Below, one piece after another: positions 25,973 through 34,382 of a stretch of 64,000 nt of DNA; the stretch's first letter is position 1, and each line of letters starts with the position of its first letter. The position numbers and the translations under genes were made by a program. This DNA comes from Granulosicoccus antarcticus IMCC3135 (GTDB lineage Bacteria; Pseudomonadota; Gammaproteobacteria; Granulosicoccales; Granulosicoccaceae): contig NZ_CP018632.1 in assembly GCF_002215215.1 (NCBI RefSeq), positions 2,600,501-2,664,500 of the forward strand, given 5' to 3'. The notes beneath the pieces were generated by a model, which was not told the origin of the DNA, made no database searches, and saw only the letters and a list, made by a program, of their open reading frames with translations.

Positions 25973-26392
25973 TCAGGCGTCGGGTATGAGGCGTTTGCCC
26001 ATGCTCACACAGGCATCGGTACTGAAGCCGATCGCTTCATAGAAGGCGATGACAGCATCGTTGCCATGACGAATCTGCAAGTTGATCTTGGGGCAACCCA
26101 GTTCAAGCAGGCGCGCCTCTACATTGATCATCAATTGTTTGCCCAACCCGCAGTGGCGGGCACTGGGGGCGACGGCCAGATAGTTTATCCAGCCACGGTG
26201 GCCCTCATAGCCAGCCATGACGGTCCCGGCGATCATGCCATCCTTTTCGCCCACCAGAAACAGATCGTCATCAAGAGCTGACTTGCGCTGGATATCCAAT
26301 GCTGGATTATTCCATGGACGGGTCAGTGCACAGGCTTCCCAGAGCATGATGACTTCATCGGTATCGCGTGTTTCAAAGGGTCGTATCTTCAT
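25973..26392 (-). CDS. GNAT acetyltransferase, YpeA-like
   Basis: The 139-residue protein starts at the ATG at 26392 (MKIRPFETRDTDEVI). The sequence follows E. coli YpeA closely: MLWEACALTRPWNNP, DIQRKSALDDDLFLVGE, GTVMAGYEGHRGWINYLAV, then the acetyl-CoA loop and CPKINLQIRHGND, ending GFSTDACVSMGKRLI. The YpeA substrate is unknown. The alternative TTG start at 26416 adds eight residues with no support. A short GGGGT/ACCCC inverted repeat at 25942-25958, between this gene and the converging hydroxylase gene, may help end transcription. Confidence 0.9.
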   Translation of the reverse strand: MKIRPFETRDTDEVIMLWEACALTRPWNNPALDIQRKSALDDDLFLVGEKDGMIAGTVMAGYEGHRGWINYLAVAPSARHCGLGKQLMINVEARLLELGCPKINLQIRHGNDAVIAFYEAIGFSTDACVSMGKRLIPDA

Positions 26393-26505
26393 GTGCCGTG
26401 GTTTATCATGATTCAAGGGTCCGTGAACTACCGAAATGGACAGACAAGTATTTTACGAGCCCTGACATTATCGTTCATCTTTATTTTTCAGGAGCCAGCT
26501 TGCCA

Positions 26506-26994
26506 ATGAGCAAGGAAGAGAATCCCGCCCAAGTTCTGGCTGATCTGAAAGTCACGGTGAAAAGTGTCTTGCTGGCAACACTGGGTGAAGATGGTGAGCC
26601 GCACTCGGGCTATACCCCGTTTCTACTGGATGAGGGGGATGTCATCATTTTTGTCAGTCAGCTTGCCCTGCATACTCGTGACCTGTTGGCCAATGGTCGA
26701 GCGTCAGCAATGATCATCAGCGATGAGGCTGATTCTTCCCAGATTTTCGCTCGTACTCGGGTCAGTTACCAATGCGAGGCAAAGGTGGTTCGCAAGGAAG
26801 ATGAGCACTATGCCCCCTTGCTGGATCGGTTTGAACAACAGCACGGCAAGATGATCAACCTCTTGCGTCAGCTTCCCGATTTTGTACTTTTTCGGCTGGT
26901 GCCGCATCGTGGCCAGTTTGTGATGGGCTTCGGCAAGGCGTTCAAGCTCACAGGTCCAAAGCTGGATGAGTTCGAGCACGCCAGATCAGCTTGA
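26506..26994 (+). CDS. Pyridoxamine-phosphate-oxidase-fold protein (HugZ/PPOX family)
   Basis: The 162-residue protein starts at the ATG at 26506, ten bases after CAGGAG. The split-barrel flavin or heme-binding fold is indicated by VKSVLLATLGEDGEPHSGYT, FLLDEGDVIIFVSQLA and HTRDLLANGRASAMI. The tail FRLVPHRGQFVMGFGKAF matches the end of HugZ-type heme-utilisation proteins and general PPOX proteins. No heme-uptake genes are nearby, so the substrate is unknown. The coding region begins about 115 bases beyond the start of the divergent ypeA-like gene. Confidence 0.82.
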   Translation: MSKEENPAQVLADLKVTVKSVLLATLGEDGEPHSGYTPFLLDEGDVIIFVSQLALHTRDLLANGRASAMIISDEADSSQIFARTRVSYQCEAKVVRKEDEHYAPLLDRFEQQHGKMINLLRQLPDFVLFRLVPHRGQFVMGFGKAFKLTGPKLDEFEHARSA

Positions 26995-27083
26995 TACTCT
27001 GTTTTCGGGAAAAAATATAACCGATCAAGTCAAGCTGGTTCGCCGCCGGCCGATAGCTCTTCGATTGAACTCGGAGATTTTCT

Positions 27084-27674
27084 ATGTCGACAGGCATGCT
27101 CGGTTTGATCATTGTCGCAATTATCTGCCTCGTCGTTGTTCAGCTGTACAACCGTCTGGTGAGCTTGAGAAACCGCTTTCTCAATGGCTTCTCGCAAATC
27201 GAGGTTCAGTTGCAGCGCCGCTATGAACTGATTCCCAATCTGGTGGAAACAGCGAAGGCCTATATGAACCATGAAAGCGAGACGCTGGTGGCCGTCACCG
27301 AAGCTCGTAACCAGGCATCGCAACGTTGTGCGGATGCGGCCGTCGATCCGCAGAATGCCTCTTTGGTTGAGGCGCTTGCTTCTGCTGAAAATACTCTGAG
27401 TAGCGCGATGGGGCAATTGAATTTTGTCATGGAAAGCTACCCTGAACTCAAAGCCGATACCCAGATGCTGGAGCTGCAGGAAGAGCTGACGTCGACGGAA
27501 AACCGAGTTGCATTTGCCAGGCAGGCCTACAGCGATGCGGTCATGCAATACAACACCGCACGCGAGCAATTTCCCGCCATCATTATAGCCAACACCTTTT
27601 CTTTCAAGGAGGCGGACTTGTTCGAAGTGTCAGAGCCTGCCATGAAACAGCCGGTTACAGTGTCGTTTGCCTGA
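27084..27674 (+). CDS. lemA: LemA family protein
   Basis: The 196-residue protein starts at the ATG at 27084 after CGGAGA. One N-terminal transmembrane helix (GLIIVAIICLVVVQLYN) is followed by a helical-bundle domain. Family signatures are QIEVQLQRRYELIPNLVE, ETAKAYMNHE, the ENTLSS region, YPELKAD and a tail with AFARQAYSDAVMQYNTA and FPAIIIANTFSF. LemA proteins are usually small membrane proteins encoded next to an M48 (HtpX-like) protease, as here with an 11-base gap. The pair is thought to act in membrane protein quality control, though the biochemical role is not established. Confidence 0.93.
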   Translation: MSTGMLGLIIVAIICLVVVQLYNRLVSLRNRFLNGFSQIEVQLQRRYELIPNLVETAKAYMNHESETLVAVTEARNQASQRCADAAVDPQNASLVEALASAENTLSSAMGQLNFVMESYPELKADTQMLELQEELTSTENRVAFARQAYSDAVMQYNTAREQFPAIIIANTFSFKEADLFEVSEPAMKQPVTVSFA

Positions 27675-27685
27675 ACTGAGGCGTC

Positions 27686-29569
27686 ATGAATTTTTTCGAT
27701 CAACAGGCTTCAAAGCGTCGGCAGTCGTTTGTATTGCTGATACTGTTTCTGCTGACCATGGCAGCCATGGGTGGTGTGATTCAGTCCATTGTAGTGGGGC
27801 TGTCAAAACTGCTCGGTGAACAGAGCAGCTTTCTGGAACCTTCAGCACCGGCTCTGACATTAATCGGACTGGTCTGGTTTACGGTGCTGGCTGGTGGCTA
27901 CTTTCGCTACCTGGATGTCAGAAGTGGTGGCGCGATGCTGGCCAGGCGCTTTGGTGCAGTACGGGCCTCGGATCGTGCGCGTTTTGACAAGGAGCAGAGG
28001 TTACTGAATATTGTCGCTGAGATGGCGATTGCCTCGAGCACGACGCAGCCGGACGTCTACATCCTGCGTAATGAGAGCAGCATCAACGCGTTTGTTCTTG
28101 GGGCTGAGGATGAGCGGCATGCGATGGTCGTTACCCAAGGCGCTCTGGACGCATTTGATCGAACGCAATTGCAGGCAGTTGTTGCCCATGAGTTTGGTCA
28201 CATTAAAAATGGTGACTTGCCAACGAACATGCGCTTGCTGATTGCTTTGGGTGGCTTGATGGCAATTGATGAGGTTGGCCGTTTGCTGATTGGTGATTCA
28301 ACGGTATCGCGGGATGACCCGATATCATTTCATCCCGGTGTTATCGTCGGGTACGTCTTGCGTGCCATCGGCAGTGTGGGTGTGTTTTCCGGGCAGCTGA
28401 TACGCTCTGCTTTCTCCAGGCAAAGAGAGTATCTGGCAGATGCCTCGGCGGTTCAGTTCACACGCGACCCTGTGTCACTGGCCAGCGCGCTGGATATTAT
28501 CAGGCAACGAGAAGATGAACCGGCGTTACACAGTCTGCATGCGCAGGAGCTGGCACACCTGTGTTTTCAGGCCAATACGGCGCTAGTCTGGTATCGGCGA
28601 TTGACAGCCAGCCATCCCGATATACAGTTGCGGATACAAACCATTGAACCGCACTTCTCGGTCAAGCGGCGCAAAAGCAGCAGAGCTTCGGGTGAGTCTG
28701 CCAGTAATCGTGGTAGTGCCGATTCGAGTCCGGTGTCAATGCCTGGCAGTATGGGGGCTCACCATTTGTACGGCACAAACATGGTCGTGGAAGAAGTCAC
28801 TCGCAAGCCGCCATCCGACCGCCTATTGCTGCTACTGCCTGATGAGAGCAGTTGTCTGGCCGTATTGTTTGCTTTGTTTGTCAGTGATGATCCAGACAAA
28901 CGGGAGCAATATCATGGAGCTCTGTCACGCAGCTTCAATGAAGGCTTTCTGGAACGAGTTCAAAGCGTCTGTGCGTTGATTCCAGGAGAGCTGCGTAGTG
29001 ATCGTCTGGGGGTCATCGAGCATGCTTGTAGCGTACTCAGTGGCTCTATCAAGCAGGAGAGTCGCCAGCGTCTATTGCTCAAGCTAGAGCGGTTGTTACG
29101 ATCGAATGACGAATATGACCTGATGAGATACGCCAGCTTGCAGCTGATCAGGCGCAGATTGGGCGTTGAGTTTCCCATGATCGAATCGATTGTGAATGGT
29201 GATTCCGGGACCGCTCAAGCCAGGCATGTCAAAGCGTTTGAATCAATGGGCCGTGAGTTTGCCCTGTTACTATCATTGATGGTTGAGAGCTCGGGTGCAT
29301 CAGCGCAGGTGCTGGATGCTGAATTTGAACGAGTACTCAAGTGTTATACGACGACCCGTTATCCTCGCCGCACAGCTCGGGAGGAGGGCATCATCCAGGA
29401 GCTTGAAGCGGCTTTCCAGACTTTGTATGTGCAGCCGAAATCCATTCGAATGGCATTCGTTCAGCACTGTCTTGAAATCGTGGAACACGATGGCTATGTC
29501 GCACGGGCAGAGCGTACGCTGCTGGATCTGTTTGCAGCCAGTCTGGGCTGTGATGAATTGGCAGCCTAG
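27686..29569 (+). CDS. M48 family membrane metalloprotease with long C-terminal extension
   Basis: The 627-residue protein starts at the ATG at 27686. Two N-terminal transmembrane helices lie at about 14-38 and 55-72. The zinc site is VVAHEFGHIKNGDL (His168, Glu169, His172), with the third ligand in SRQREYLADASAV. The catalytic part ends near residue 320. About 300 residues follow: a low-complexity Ser-rich joint and a helical domain ending EHDGYVARAERTLLDLFAAS, which resembles TerB-like tails. HtpX itself is about 290 residues, so the C-terminal half is an addition seen in the LemA-linked subgroup. It forms an operon with lemA. Confidence 0.9.
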   Translation: MNFFDQQASKRRQSFVLLILFLLTMAAMGGVIQSIVVGLSKLLGEQSSFLEPSAPALTLIGLVWFTVLAGGYFRYLDVRSGGAMLARRFGAVRASDRARFDKEQRLLNIVAEMAIASSTTQPDVYILRNESSINAFVLGAEDERHAMVVTQGALDAFDRTQLQAVVAHEFGHIKNGDLPTNMRLLIALGGLMAIDEVGRLLIGDSTVSRDDPISFHPGVIVGYVLRAIGSVGVFSGQLIRSAFSRQREYLADASAVQFTRDPVSLASALDIIRQREDEPALHSLHAQELAHLCFQANTALVWYRRLTASHPDIQLRIQTIEPHFSVKRRKSSRASGESASNRGSADSSPVSMPGSMGAHHLYGTNMVVEEVTRKPPSDRLLLLLPDESSCLAVLFALFVSDDPDKREQYHGALSRSFNEGFLERVQSVCALIPGELRSDRLGVIEHACSVLSGSIKQESRQRLLLKLERLLRSNDEYDLMRYASLQLIRRRLGVEFPMIESIVNGDSGTAQARHVKAFESMGREFALLLSLMVESSGASAQVLDAEFERVLKCYTTTRYPRRTAREEGIIQELEAAFQTLYVQPKSIRMAFVQHCLEIVEHDGYVARAERTLLDLFAASLGCDELAA

Positions 29570-29576
29570 ATCAGGA

Positions 29577-29601
29577 ACGGCACCACTCGATATGGTGCCG
29601 T
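29577..29601. terminator. Bidirectional terminator-like hairpin
   Basis: ACGGCACC (29577-29584) pairs perfectly with GGTGCCGT (29594-29601) around a nine-base loop. It sits in the short gap between the converging M48 gene and the secreted-protein gene. There is no long T-run, so its efficiency is uncertain. Confidence 0.6.
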
Positions 29602-29608
29602 AGTCACA

Positions 29609-30880
29609 TCAGTATCCTGATACTGAATTGAACGTAAGGCTGTCGGACCACAACGACCATGGCTGAGTAAACGTGCTGGTAGTGCCGTCAGCGGTGATGG
29701 TGATGTCAACGGTATTGACGTCGCCGGTGTCTGCGTTTAATACAAGCCTGTTATCCGGACCAGCACTCAGTTCCAGCTTGCCTTTGTTATCGTCGGGACT
29801 CAGTGTATCAAAGGGACTCGGTGTCTCAAGAACCTTAACGGCGATTATGTCATCCCCGGTCCAATCTGCTTGCACCGTGAACTGCCCCGAAATTGTTGTT
29901 GAATTGAAATCGAACCCAGCCGTAGAGTCCTTGACGATGAGGGAGTGATTGGCACTTTCCAGGCTGAAGTTCATGTCGGTGGTATACCAATGCTCAAGAC
30001 TCCGTCCACTGAGATAGCCAGAATACTGAAGTACTTCAGTTTGATCGTCGCGTCTGAATCCGGTTGAGTCAATAACAATGGACTCATAGATTCCACGTGA
30101 AATCTGTCCATCCAGCATGGTTATTCCATCCTGGCAATTCTCAAAACCAAAATTCCAGAATAGCAGGGTATCAACGCCTTCTGTCTCAGGCACGAGAGAG
30201 ACGGTGCCCCCATTGCTGCACACAATATCAAGGGGTTCAGAGATCAGTTCATTCGTTGCATAACTGAATTCTGGCCAGTACTCAAAAGCCGGGTTGGTAT
30301 AATCTGGAGCGGTGAGAATGTCATCACCATAGAGTTTGCCTGAAAAGATGGCGAGTACATTTGATACAAGTTCGACGTGATTGTCTGTTGTAATGACTGG
30401 AACGCCAGTTTCAGGCTCGGTTTCTGGTGGTGTTTCATAATCACCTTCAACATTTATATTCTCAAAACGCTGCCCTGTTGTGTGATTGATAACAATGTAG
30501 TTGCCCGGTTCGACGTTACATGACTGAGCACCTTCGCAAAAAGAGGTGAAGGTTGCGGCATTCTGCACCTGATACCACCCATCATCTGGCCAACTGATGA
30601 CGTTACCGGACACGGTGACAGATGATGCAGGTTCGCTGTCACCAGTAACCTTGACGCCCTCAAATCGTTCGCCAGTTGAATGGTTTACTACAATATAGCT
30701 ACCCGGTTCAACCGCGCAGAAACGTGTGCCGCTACAGATCTCTGTATAGCTCTGTTCATCCTGCACTTGATACCACCCATCATCAGGCCAGCTGATGGTG
30801 TTGCCAGTAACCAGCGGGGCTGCTATCGCTGCTGAGCTTGAAAGGAATAACGCGGTGCAGCCAAGAAGTTGATTTTTCAT
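29609..30880 (-). CDS. Secreted protein of unknown function with duplicated WPDDGWYQV module
   Basis: I start at the ATG at 30880, after AAGGGA, giving 423 residues; the upstream extension is unlikely. Residues 1-21 form a signal peptide (LLGCTALFLSSSAAIA). Two tandem modules of about 65 residues follow. Each has ISWPDDGWYQVQ, a Cys pair spaced five or six residues apart (ICSGTRFC and FCEGAQSC), VEPG-(S/N)-YIV-(V/I)-NH and TG-(E/Q)-RFE. A PET-rich linker precedes a C-terminal beta-rich domain of about 260 residues with one further Cys pair. I do not recognise the protein. The modules look like small disulfide-closed beta domains, perhaps for binding carbohydrate or surfaces, but that is a guess from composition only. 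Confidence 0.8.
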   Translation of the reverse strand: MKNQLLGCTALFLSSSAAIAAPLVTGNTISWPDDGWYQVQDEQSYTEICSGTRFCAVEPGSYIVVNHSTGERFEGVKVTGDSEPASSVTVSGNVISWPDDGWYQVQNAATFTSFCEGAQSCNVEPGNYIVINHTTGQRFENINVEGDYETPPETEPETGVPVITTDNHVELVSNVLAIFSGKLYGDDILTAPDYTNPAFEYWPEFSYATNELISEPLDIVCSNGGTVSLVPETEGVDTLLFWNFGFENCQDGITMLDGQISRGIYESIVIDSTGFRRDDQTEVLQYSGYLSGRSLEHWYTTDMNFSLESANHSLIVKDSTAGFDFNSTTISGQFTVQADWTGDDIIAVKVLETPSPFDTLSPDDNKGKLELSAGPDNRLVLNADTGDVNTVDITITADGTTSTFTQPWSLWSDSLTFNSVSGY

Positions 30881-31042
30881 CAGTCCCTTCAATGGTTTGT
30901 TTGTTTGAGCAAGAAGCATATCAGTCAGACAAAAGTAGTTATATTGGTTAAATTACCAGAACGAGCAATCCGGTAACTGGCGGATCACGGTTGCAGCTGA
31001 ACTGCGGCCAGGTGGGAGGTGACTGGTTCTTTGTAACCTGTT

Positions 31043-32173
31043 TCAGGACGCAGCTCGCATCTGACGTTCAAAGAAGCTCCAGATGAGGCGTGAGGTGTCA
31101 GGACCCGCAGCGTCGCTGAACCGTTGTTTGCTGTCGCCACCACTCCAGCTGTGGCCCAGTTTATCGATCTCATTGAGGCTGACCACGATACGCCTGCCAG
31201 CACGAAAATCAGTCACCGTACTGGTATAGCGTTTGCCGCGTTGAACCTTGCGTGGCGTGCTCTCTCTGGCGCCGAGTGAGCTGGCCCACAACTGAGCTGC
31301 AGCGTGTGCGTTACTGATGGCGACCACTCGATCCCTGCGACCATGCGCGATCAATAGTGGTGGCCATGGATGAAGGCCGCCGGGGGCTGTTGATCGCTGG
31401 AGGCCGCGCATGGCAGCTACCGCAGAGGCCGCTGAGCGTGCGCTGCCCGGAGGCACGCCCGAGTGCATTGCTACGGCACGGAAACGTGCAGGATGCAGGG
31501 TGGCGAGCAGGGCTGCCATACTGGCTCCTGCCGAGAATCCTGCGATAGCGACGGCTTCGCGATTGACCGGGTAGCGTATACAGACCTGATTGATAATGCT
31601 CATCAACGTAGCAGCCTCGGCATTCGCCTGACCGCTTTTGGTGTCGTACCAGTTCCAGCAGCCTTGCGGATTGAAGCGCAGATCCTGCTCGGGATAAAGT
31701 ACCAGCGCACGTGATCGTGCGGCAATCGTATTCATGCGTGTGCTGAGTGCGAAATCGGGCGCATTCTGACTACAGCCGTGCAGCATGACAAGCAGCGGTA
31801 AGCTTTCGTCAGCCGATACGCCGTGGGGACGGAAAAGGCAGTAGCGCCGTGGCCCGCCAGCACCGATAGCATGACCTTTGATCCAGTCGCCAGCGCTAAA
31901 GGGTGGTTTTGATTGCGCCGAAGCTGAGCTGACCGACTTCTTGGCTATTTTCTTTGTTGTTTTTCCGACGGCTTTTTTTGCGGTCTTTTTAACAACCTTT
32001 CTGACTACCTTCTTGACGATCTTGCTGGCAGTCTTGTTAGCCTTTTTTTTGACTGTTTTTTTAGTTGCCTGCTTGACCGTTCTTGAAGCGGCGGGCACCG
32101 AGATCCCCGTCATTGTCTTTAGCAGGCGTCGCATTGCGGCACTGGGAGTGAGCTTACGTCGTCGGCTGCTCAT
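31043..32173 (-). CDS. PHB-depolymerase/LpqC-family esterase with lysine-rich N-terminal tail
   Basis: The alpha/beta hydrolase is of the esterase-PHB-depolymerase family. The catalytic part has LPLLVMLHGCSQNAPDFA, the oxyanion-hole region, then CWNWYD and the nucleophile motif IAGFSAGASMAALLA. The likely acid and base are in LIAHGRRDRVV and LGHSWSGG. Before it lies a stretch of about 45 residues made almost only of Lys, Ala, Val, Thr and Arg with KKTVKKKANK-like repeats, resembling histone H1 and the tail of the granule protein PhaF. No signal peptide is seen. I use the ATG at 32173 (376 residues); a TTG at 32242 would add 23. Substrates of the family include short-chain polyhydroxyalkanoates and aryl esters. 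Confidence 0.85.
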   Translation of the reverse strand: MSSRRRKLTPSAAMRRLLKTMTGISVPAASRTVKQATKKTVKKKANKTASKIVKKVVRKVVKKTAKKAVGKTTKKIAKKSVSSASAQSKPPFSAGDWIKGHAIGAGGPRRYCLFRPHGVSADESLPLLVMLHGCSQNAPDFALSTRMNTIAARSRALVLYPEQDLRFNPQGCWNWYDTKSGQANAEAATLMSIINQVCIRYPVNREAVAIAGFSAGASMAALLATLHPARFRAVAMHSGVPPGSARSAASAVAAMRGLQRSTAPGGLHPWPPLLIAHGRRDRVVAISNAHAAAQLWASSLGARESTPRKVQRGKRYTSTVTDFRAGRRIVVSLNEIDKLGHSWSGGDSKQRFSDAAGPDTSRLIWSFFERQMRAAS

Positions 32174-32384
32174 CGGCGTTGCATGGGGGTGGACCACATA
32201 GGGCGTATGTGCATCTGTTACTCTTTGGTGACGCTTGGCCAACGGCGGGATTGTCGACGTGATGACAGCATTACCGATAGATAGGCGATTAGCAGAAGCG
32301 AGATGTTAACGCACTATTTTTCCAAATCTGATGATGTGACGAAACATGTAAAGTTGACCAGTGAGCGTTGCAGCTTGACAGTAT

Positions 32385-33215
32385 TCAGTCTGATTCTGTA
32401 GGTGTTTTGCCCAAGAGCGTGCAGGCAAGATCAACCCGATCAGTCACGATTCCGTGAGCGCCCCGAGCAAGCAACAATTGCATCGCCTCAGTCGTGTTGA
32501 TGGTCCAGTAGACAACGTTGATGCCACGGGATCTGGCTGCCTGGATAAAGCTGTGGGTCGCTAAAGGTATGCCAAAATAACTAACGGGAATTTGCAGAAA
32601 TTGAAAGGGTAGGGTGTGTTTTTTTCCGCGGCCCAGAAAGTACAGTTTCGCTACTTCGGATTGGGTGGCAGCGGTGGTCACCTCAGGTGCTCGATCTCGA
32701 AAATGCCCCAGAGCTGCGGCATGAAAGCTACCGACATTGACGCGTGCATAGCTATTAGCCTGCTTGATGGAATCGGCTACGGCCTGCGCGGCTCGTGCCG
32801 AATTATCCTTGATGTCCACATTGATTCTGGAGGTCGGGAATCGTTCGAACAACTCATCCAGAGTGATTAACCGAACACCTTGATCACGATAGTGCTTGCC
32901 TTGCAAGTCTGTGAAGTTGTAAGCCGCATCGAGTCGTTTGAGTTCGCTCAGTGTCTGGTCGGCTACGGCTCCTTGTCCATTGCAGGTGCGTTCAACACGC
33001 GAGTCATGAGTCACTACAACCTGACCATCCCGACTCAGGCGCACATCGATTTCCAGCACATCTGCACCGTACCCCAGCGCAAGTTCAAAAGCCTGCTCGG
33101 TGTTCTCCGGAGCCAGAACCGTACTGCCCCGGTGTGCGTATACATCCACGGTCTCGAAATTTTCCGGTATGGAACCTGGTGATATTTTACTTTGCAGTAT
33201 CTTTGGGTGATTCAA
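32385..33215 (-). CDS. Glycerophosphodiester phosphodiesterase (GDPD family)
   Basis: The 276-residue enzyme hydrolyses glycerophosphodiesters to glycerol-3-phosphate and an alcohol. Family motifs are DVYAHRGSTVLAPENTEQAF (catalytic HRG and the ENT metal site), DVLEIDVRLSRDGQVVVTHD (E-x-D metal ligands and the second catalytic His), INVDIKDN, and VVYWTINTTEAMQLLLARGA near the end with GIVTDRVD. No signal peptide is evident, so it resembles cytosolic UgpQ rather than periplasmic GlpQ. The start is a TTG at 33215 without a clear ribosome site; an in-frame GTG just before the first motif is an alternative. No glycerol-phosphate transporter is adjacent. Confidence 0.93.
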   Translation of the reverse strand: MNHPKILQSKISPGSIPENFETVDVYAHRGSTVLAPENTEQAFELALGYGADVLEIDVRLSRDGQVVVTHDSRVERTCNGQGAVADQTLSELKRLDAAYNFTDLQGKHYRDQGVRLITLDELFERFPTSRINVDIKDNSARAAQAVADSIKQANSYARVNVGSFHAAALGHFRDRAPEVTTAATQSEVAKLYFLGRGKKHTLPFQFLQIPVSYFGIPLATHSFIQAARSRGINVVYWTINTTEAMQLLLARGAHGIVTDRVDLACTLLGKTPTESD

Positions 33216-33287
33216 GAGGCTTTGAGGCGTGTTAGTTGCAGAAGAGGCAATATTATGTCTACTTAGTTATAGTTTAACGAAAAGTGT

Positions 33288-34271
33288 ATGTTGCATGCCA
33301 TGAACGAAAAACAAGAAGGAATCATGCTGATCAATGTTGCCATTGCGATTTTCGCAGGCGCATTGAGTAGTGTTCTTATTTTGATATTCACCCACGGTTT
33401 TTCGATGAGTGATGCGGTGCGTGACCCTGGCCGAGTCCTTAGCGGGGAGCACGCGACCCTATTGGAGCTTGATCAGGATCAACCAGGTCCGCTCAGTGGC
33501 AACAGCACATTGTTGCCAGGCGATGGTGTCAGTATAGAACTTGTGCAATTGCAAGACTCAGTCATTGCAGCGATAGAAGAACGGGAACAATTGAAGGCAA
33601 CCATCGACAGTTTGAATACACAGGTGGCCAAGCTTGAGGCGAACATGGTCAACCTGGAGTCCCGTCTGATGAGCGATGGACAAATAGCGGCTACGGAGTC
33701 TGTGTCCGTTTCCGCTCCCGGTGATGGCGAAGCCGGCAGCCATGCACAGTTCATTGGGGAAACCCCAGCAGAGCGTCAGTATGAAAGTTTGCTGGCCTCC
33801 GGACTGGATGAGCAGAGCGCACGCGATTTGCAGTTTCGTGGAGATGAATATCAACTGGCGCGATTAGAGCTTTTCGACCTGGCATCACGCGAAGGCTGGG
33901 CGGATTCGGAACAGCTTGATCAACGTCTGGAGGCTCTGAACGAGGAGAGTCGACCGGATCTGCGCTCAGAGCTTGGCGATGGTGCGTACGACCGTTACCT
34001 GTATGAGTCGGGCAGGTTCAATCGAGTAGGAATCGCATCGGTAATCAGTGGTTCTGCTGCCGATCAGGCAGGAGTGCAGTTGGGCGATGTGGTCTCCAGC
34101 TATGCCGATGAACTTATCTTCAGCGTGCAGGATTTGCAGAACAGTACTCGTTCAGGCACACGTGGTGAATACGTGCAATTGCTGGTTGAGCGCAATGGCG
34201 AGGTGCAACGAACAGATATTCCGCGCGGCCCTCTGGGAGTCACTTTGCAAGGTATTCGGGAAAAACCCTGA
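33288..34271 (+). CDS. Membrane-anchored PDZ domain protein
   Basis: The product has up to 327 residues. One N-terminal transmembrane helix (MLINVAIAIFAGALSSVLILIF) is followed by a short coiled coil (about 90-130) and an acidic, helical middle. A C-terminal PDZ domain covers about 230-325, with FNRVGIASVISGSAADQAGVQLGDVV as the peptide-binding start and GEYVQLLVERNGEVQRTDIP at its end. No protease domain is present. Starts at 33288, 33300 and 33324 are all possible; only the last has AAGAAGGA before it, but very close. It is probably an envelope adaptor that binds C-terminal peptides. I recognise no named family. Confidence 0.75.
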   Translation: MLHAMNEKQEGIMLINVAIAIFAGALSSVLILIFTHGFSMSDAVRDPGRVLSGEHATLLELDQDQPGPLSGNSTLLPGDGVSIELVQLQDSVIAAIEEREQLKATIDSLNTQVAKLEANMVNLESRLMSDGQIAATESVSVSAPGDGEAGSHAQFIGETPAERQYESLLASGLDEQSARDLQFRGDEYQLARLELFDLASREGWADSEQLDQRLEALNEESRPDLRSELGDGAYDRYLYESGRFNRVGIASVISGSAADQAGVQLGDVVSSYADELIFSVQDLQNSTRSGTRGEYVQLLVERNGEVQRTDIPRGPLGVTLQGIREKP

Positions 34272-34333
34272 CTCACTCAACCCGCTGGCTGCAAATTCAT
34301 CTGCAATGTCCCGGGTTGATTGTCAGAAGTTGA

Positions 34334-34353
34334 CCAGGCAAGTGTCTGCCTGG
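34334..34353. terminator. Hairpin between convergent genes
   Basis: CCAGGCA (34334-34340) pairs perfectly with TGCCTGG (34347-34353) around six bases. It lies between the PDZ gene and the converging aldose-epimerase-like gene. The T-rich tail is weak in both directions. Confidence 0.5.
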
Positions 34354-34382
34354 CACTCTTGATACTTAATTATTCACGATCC

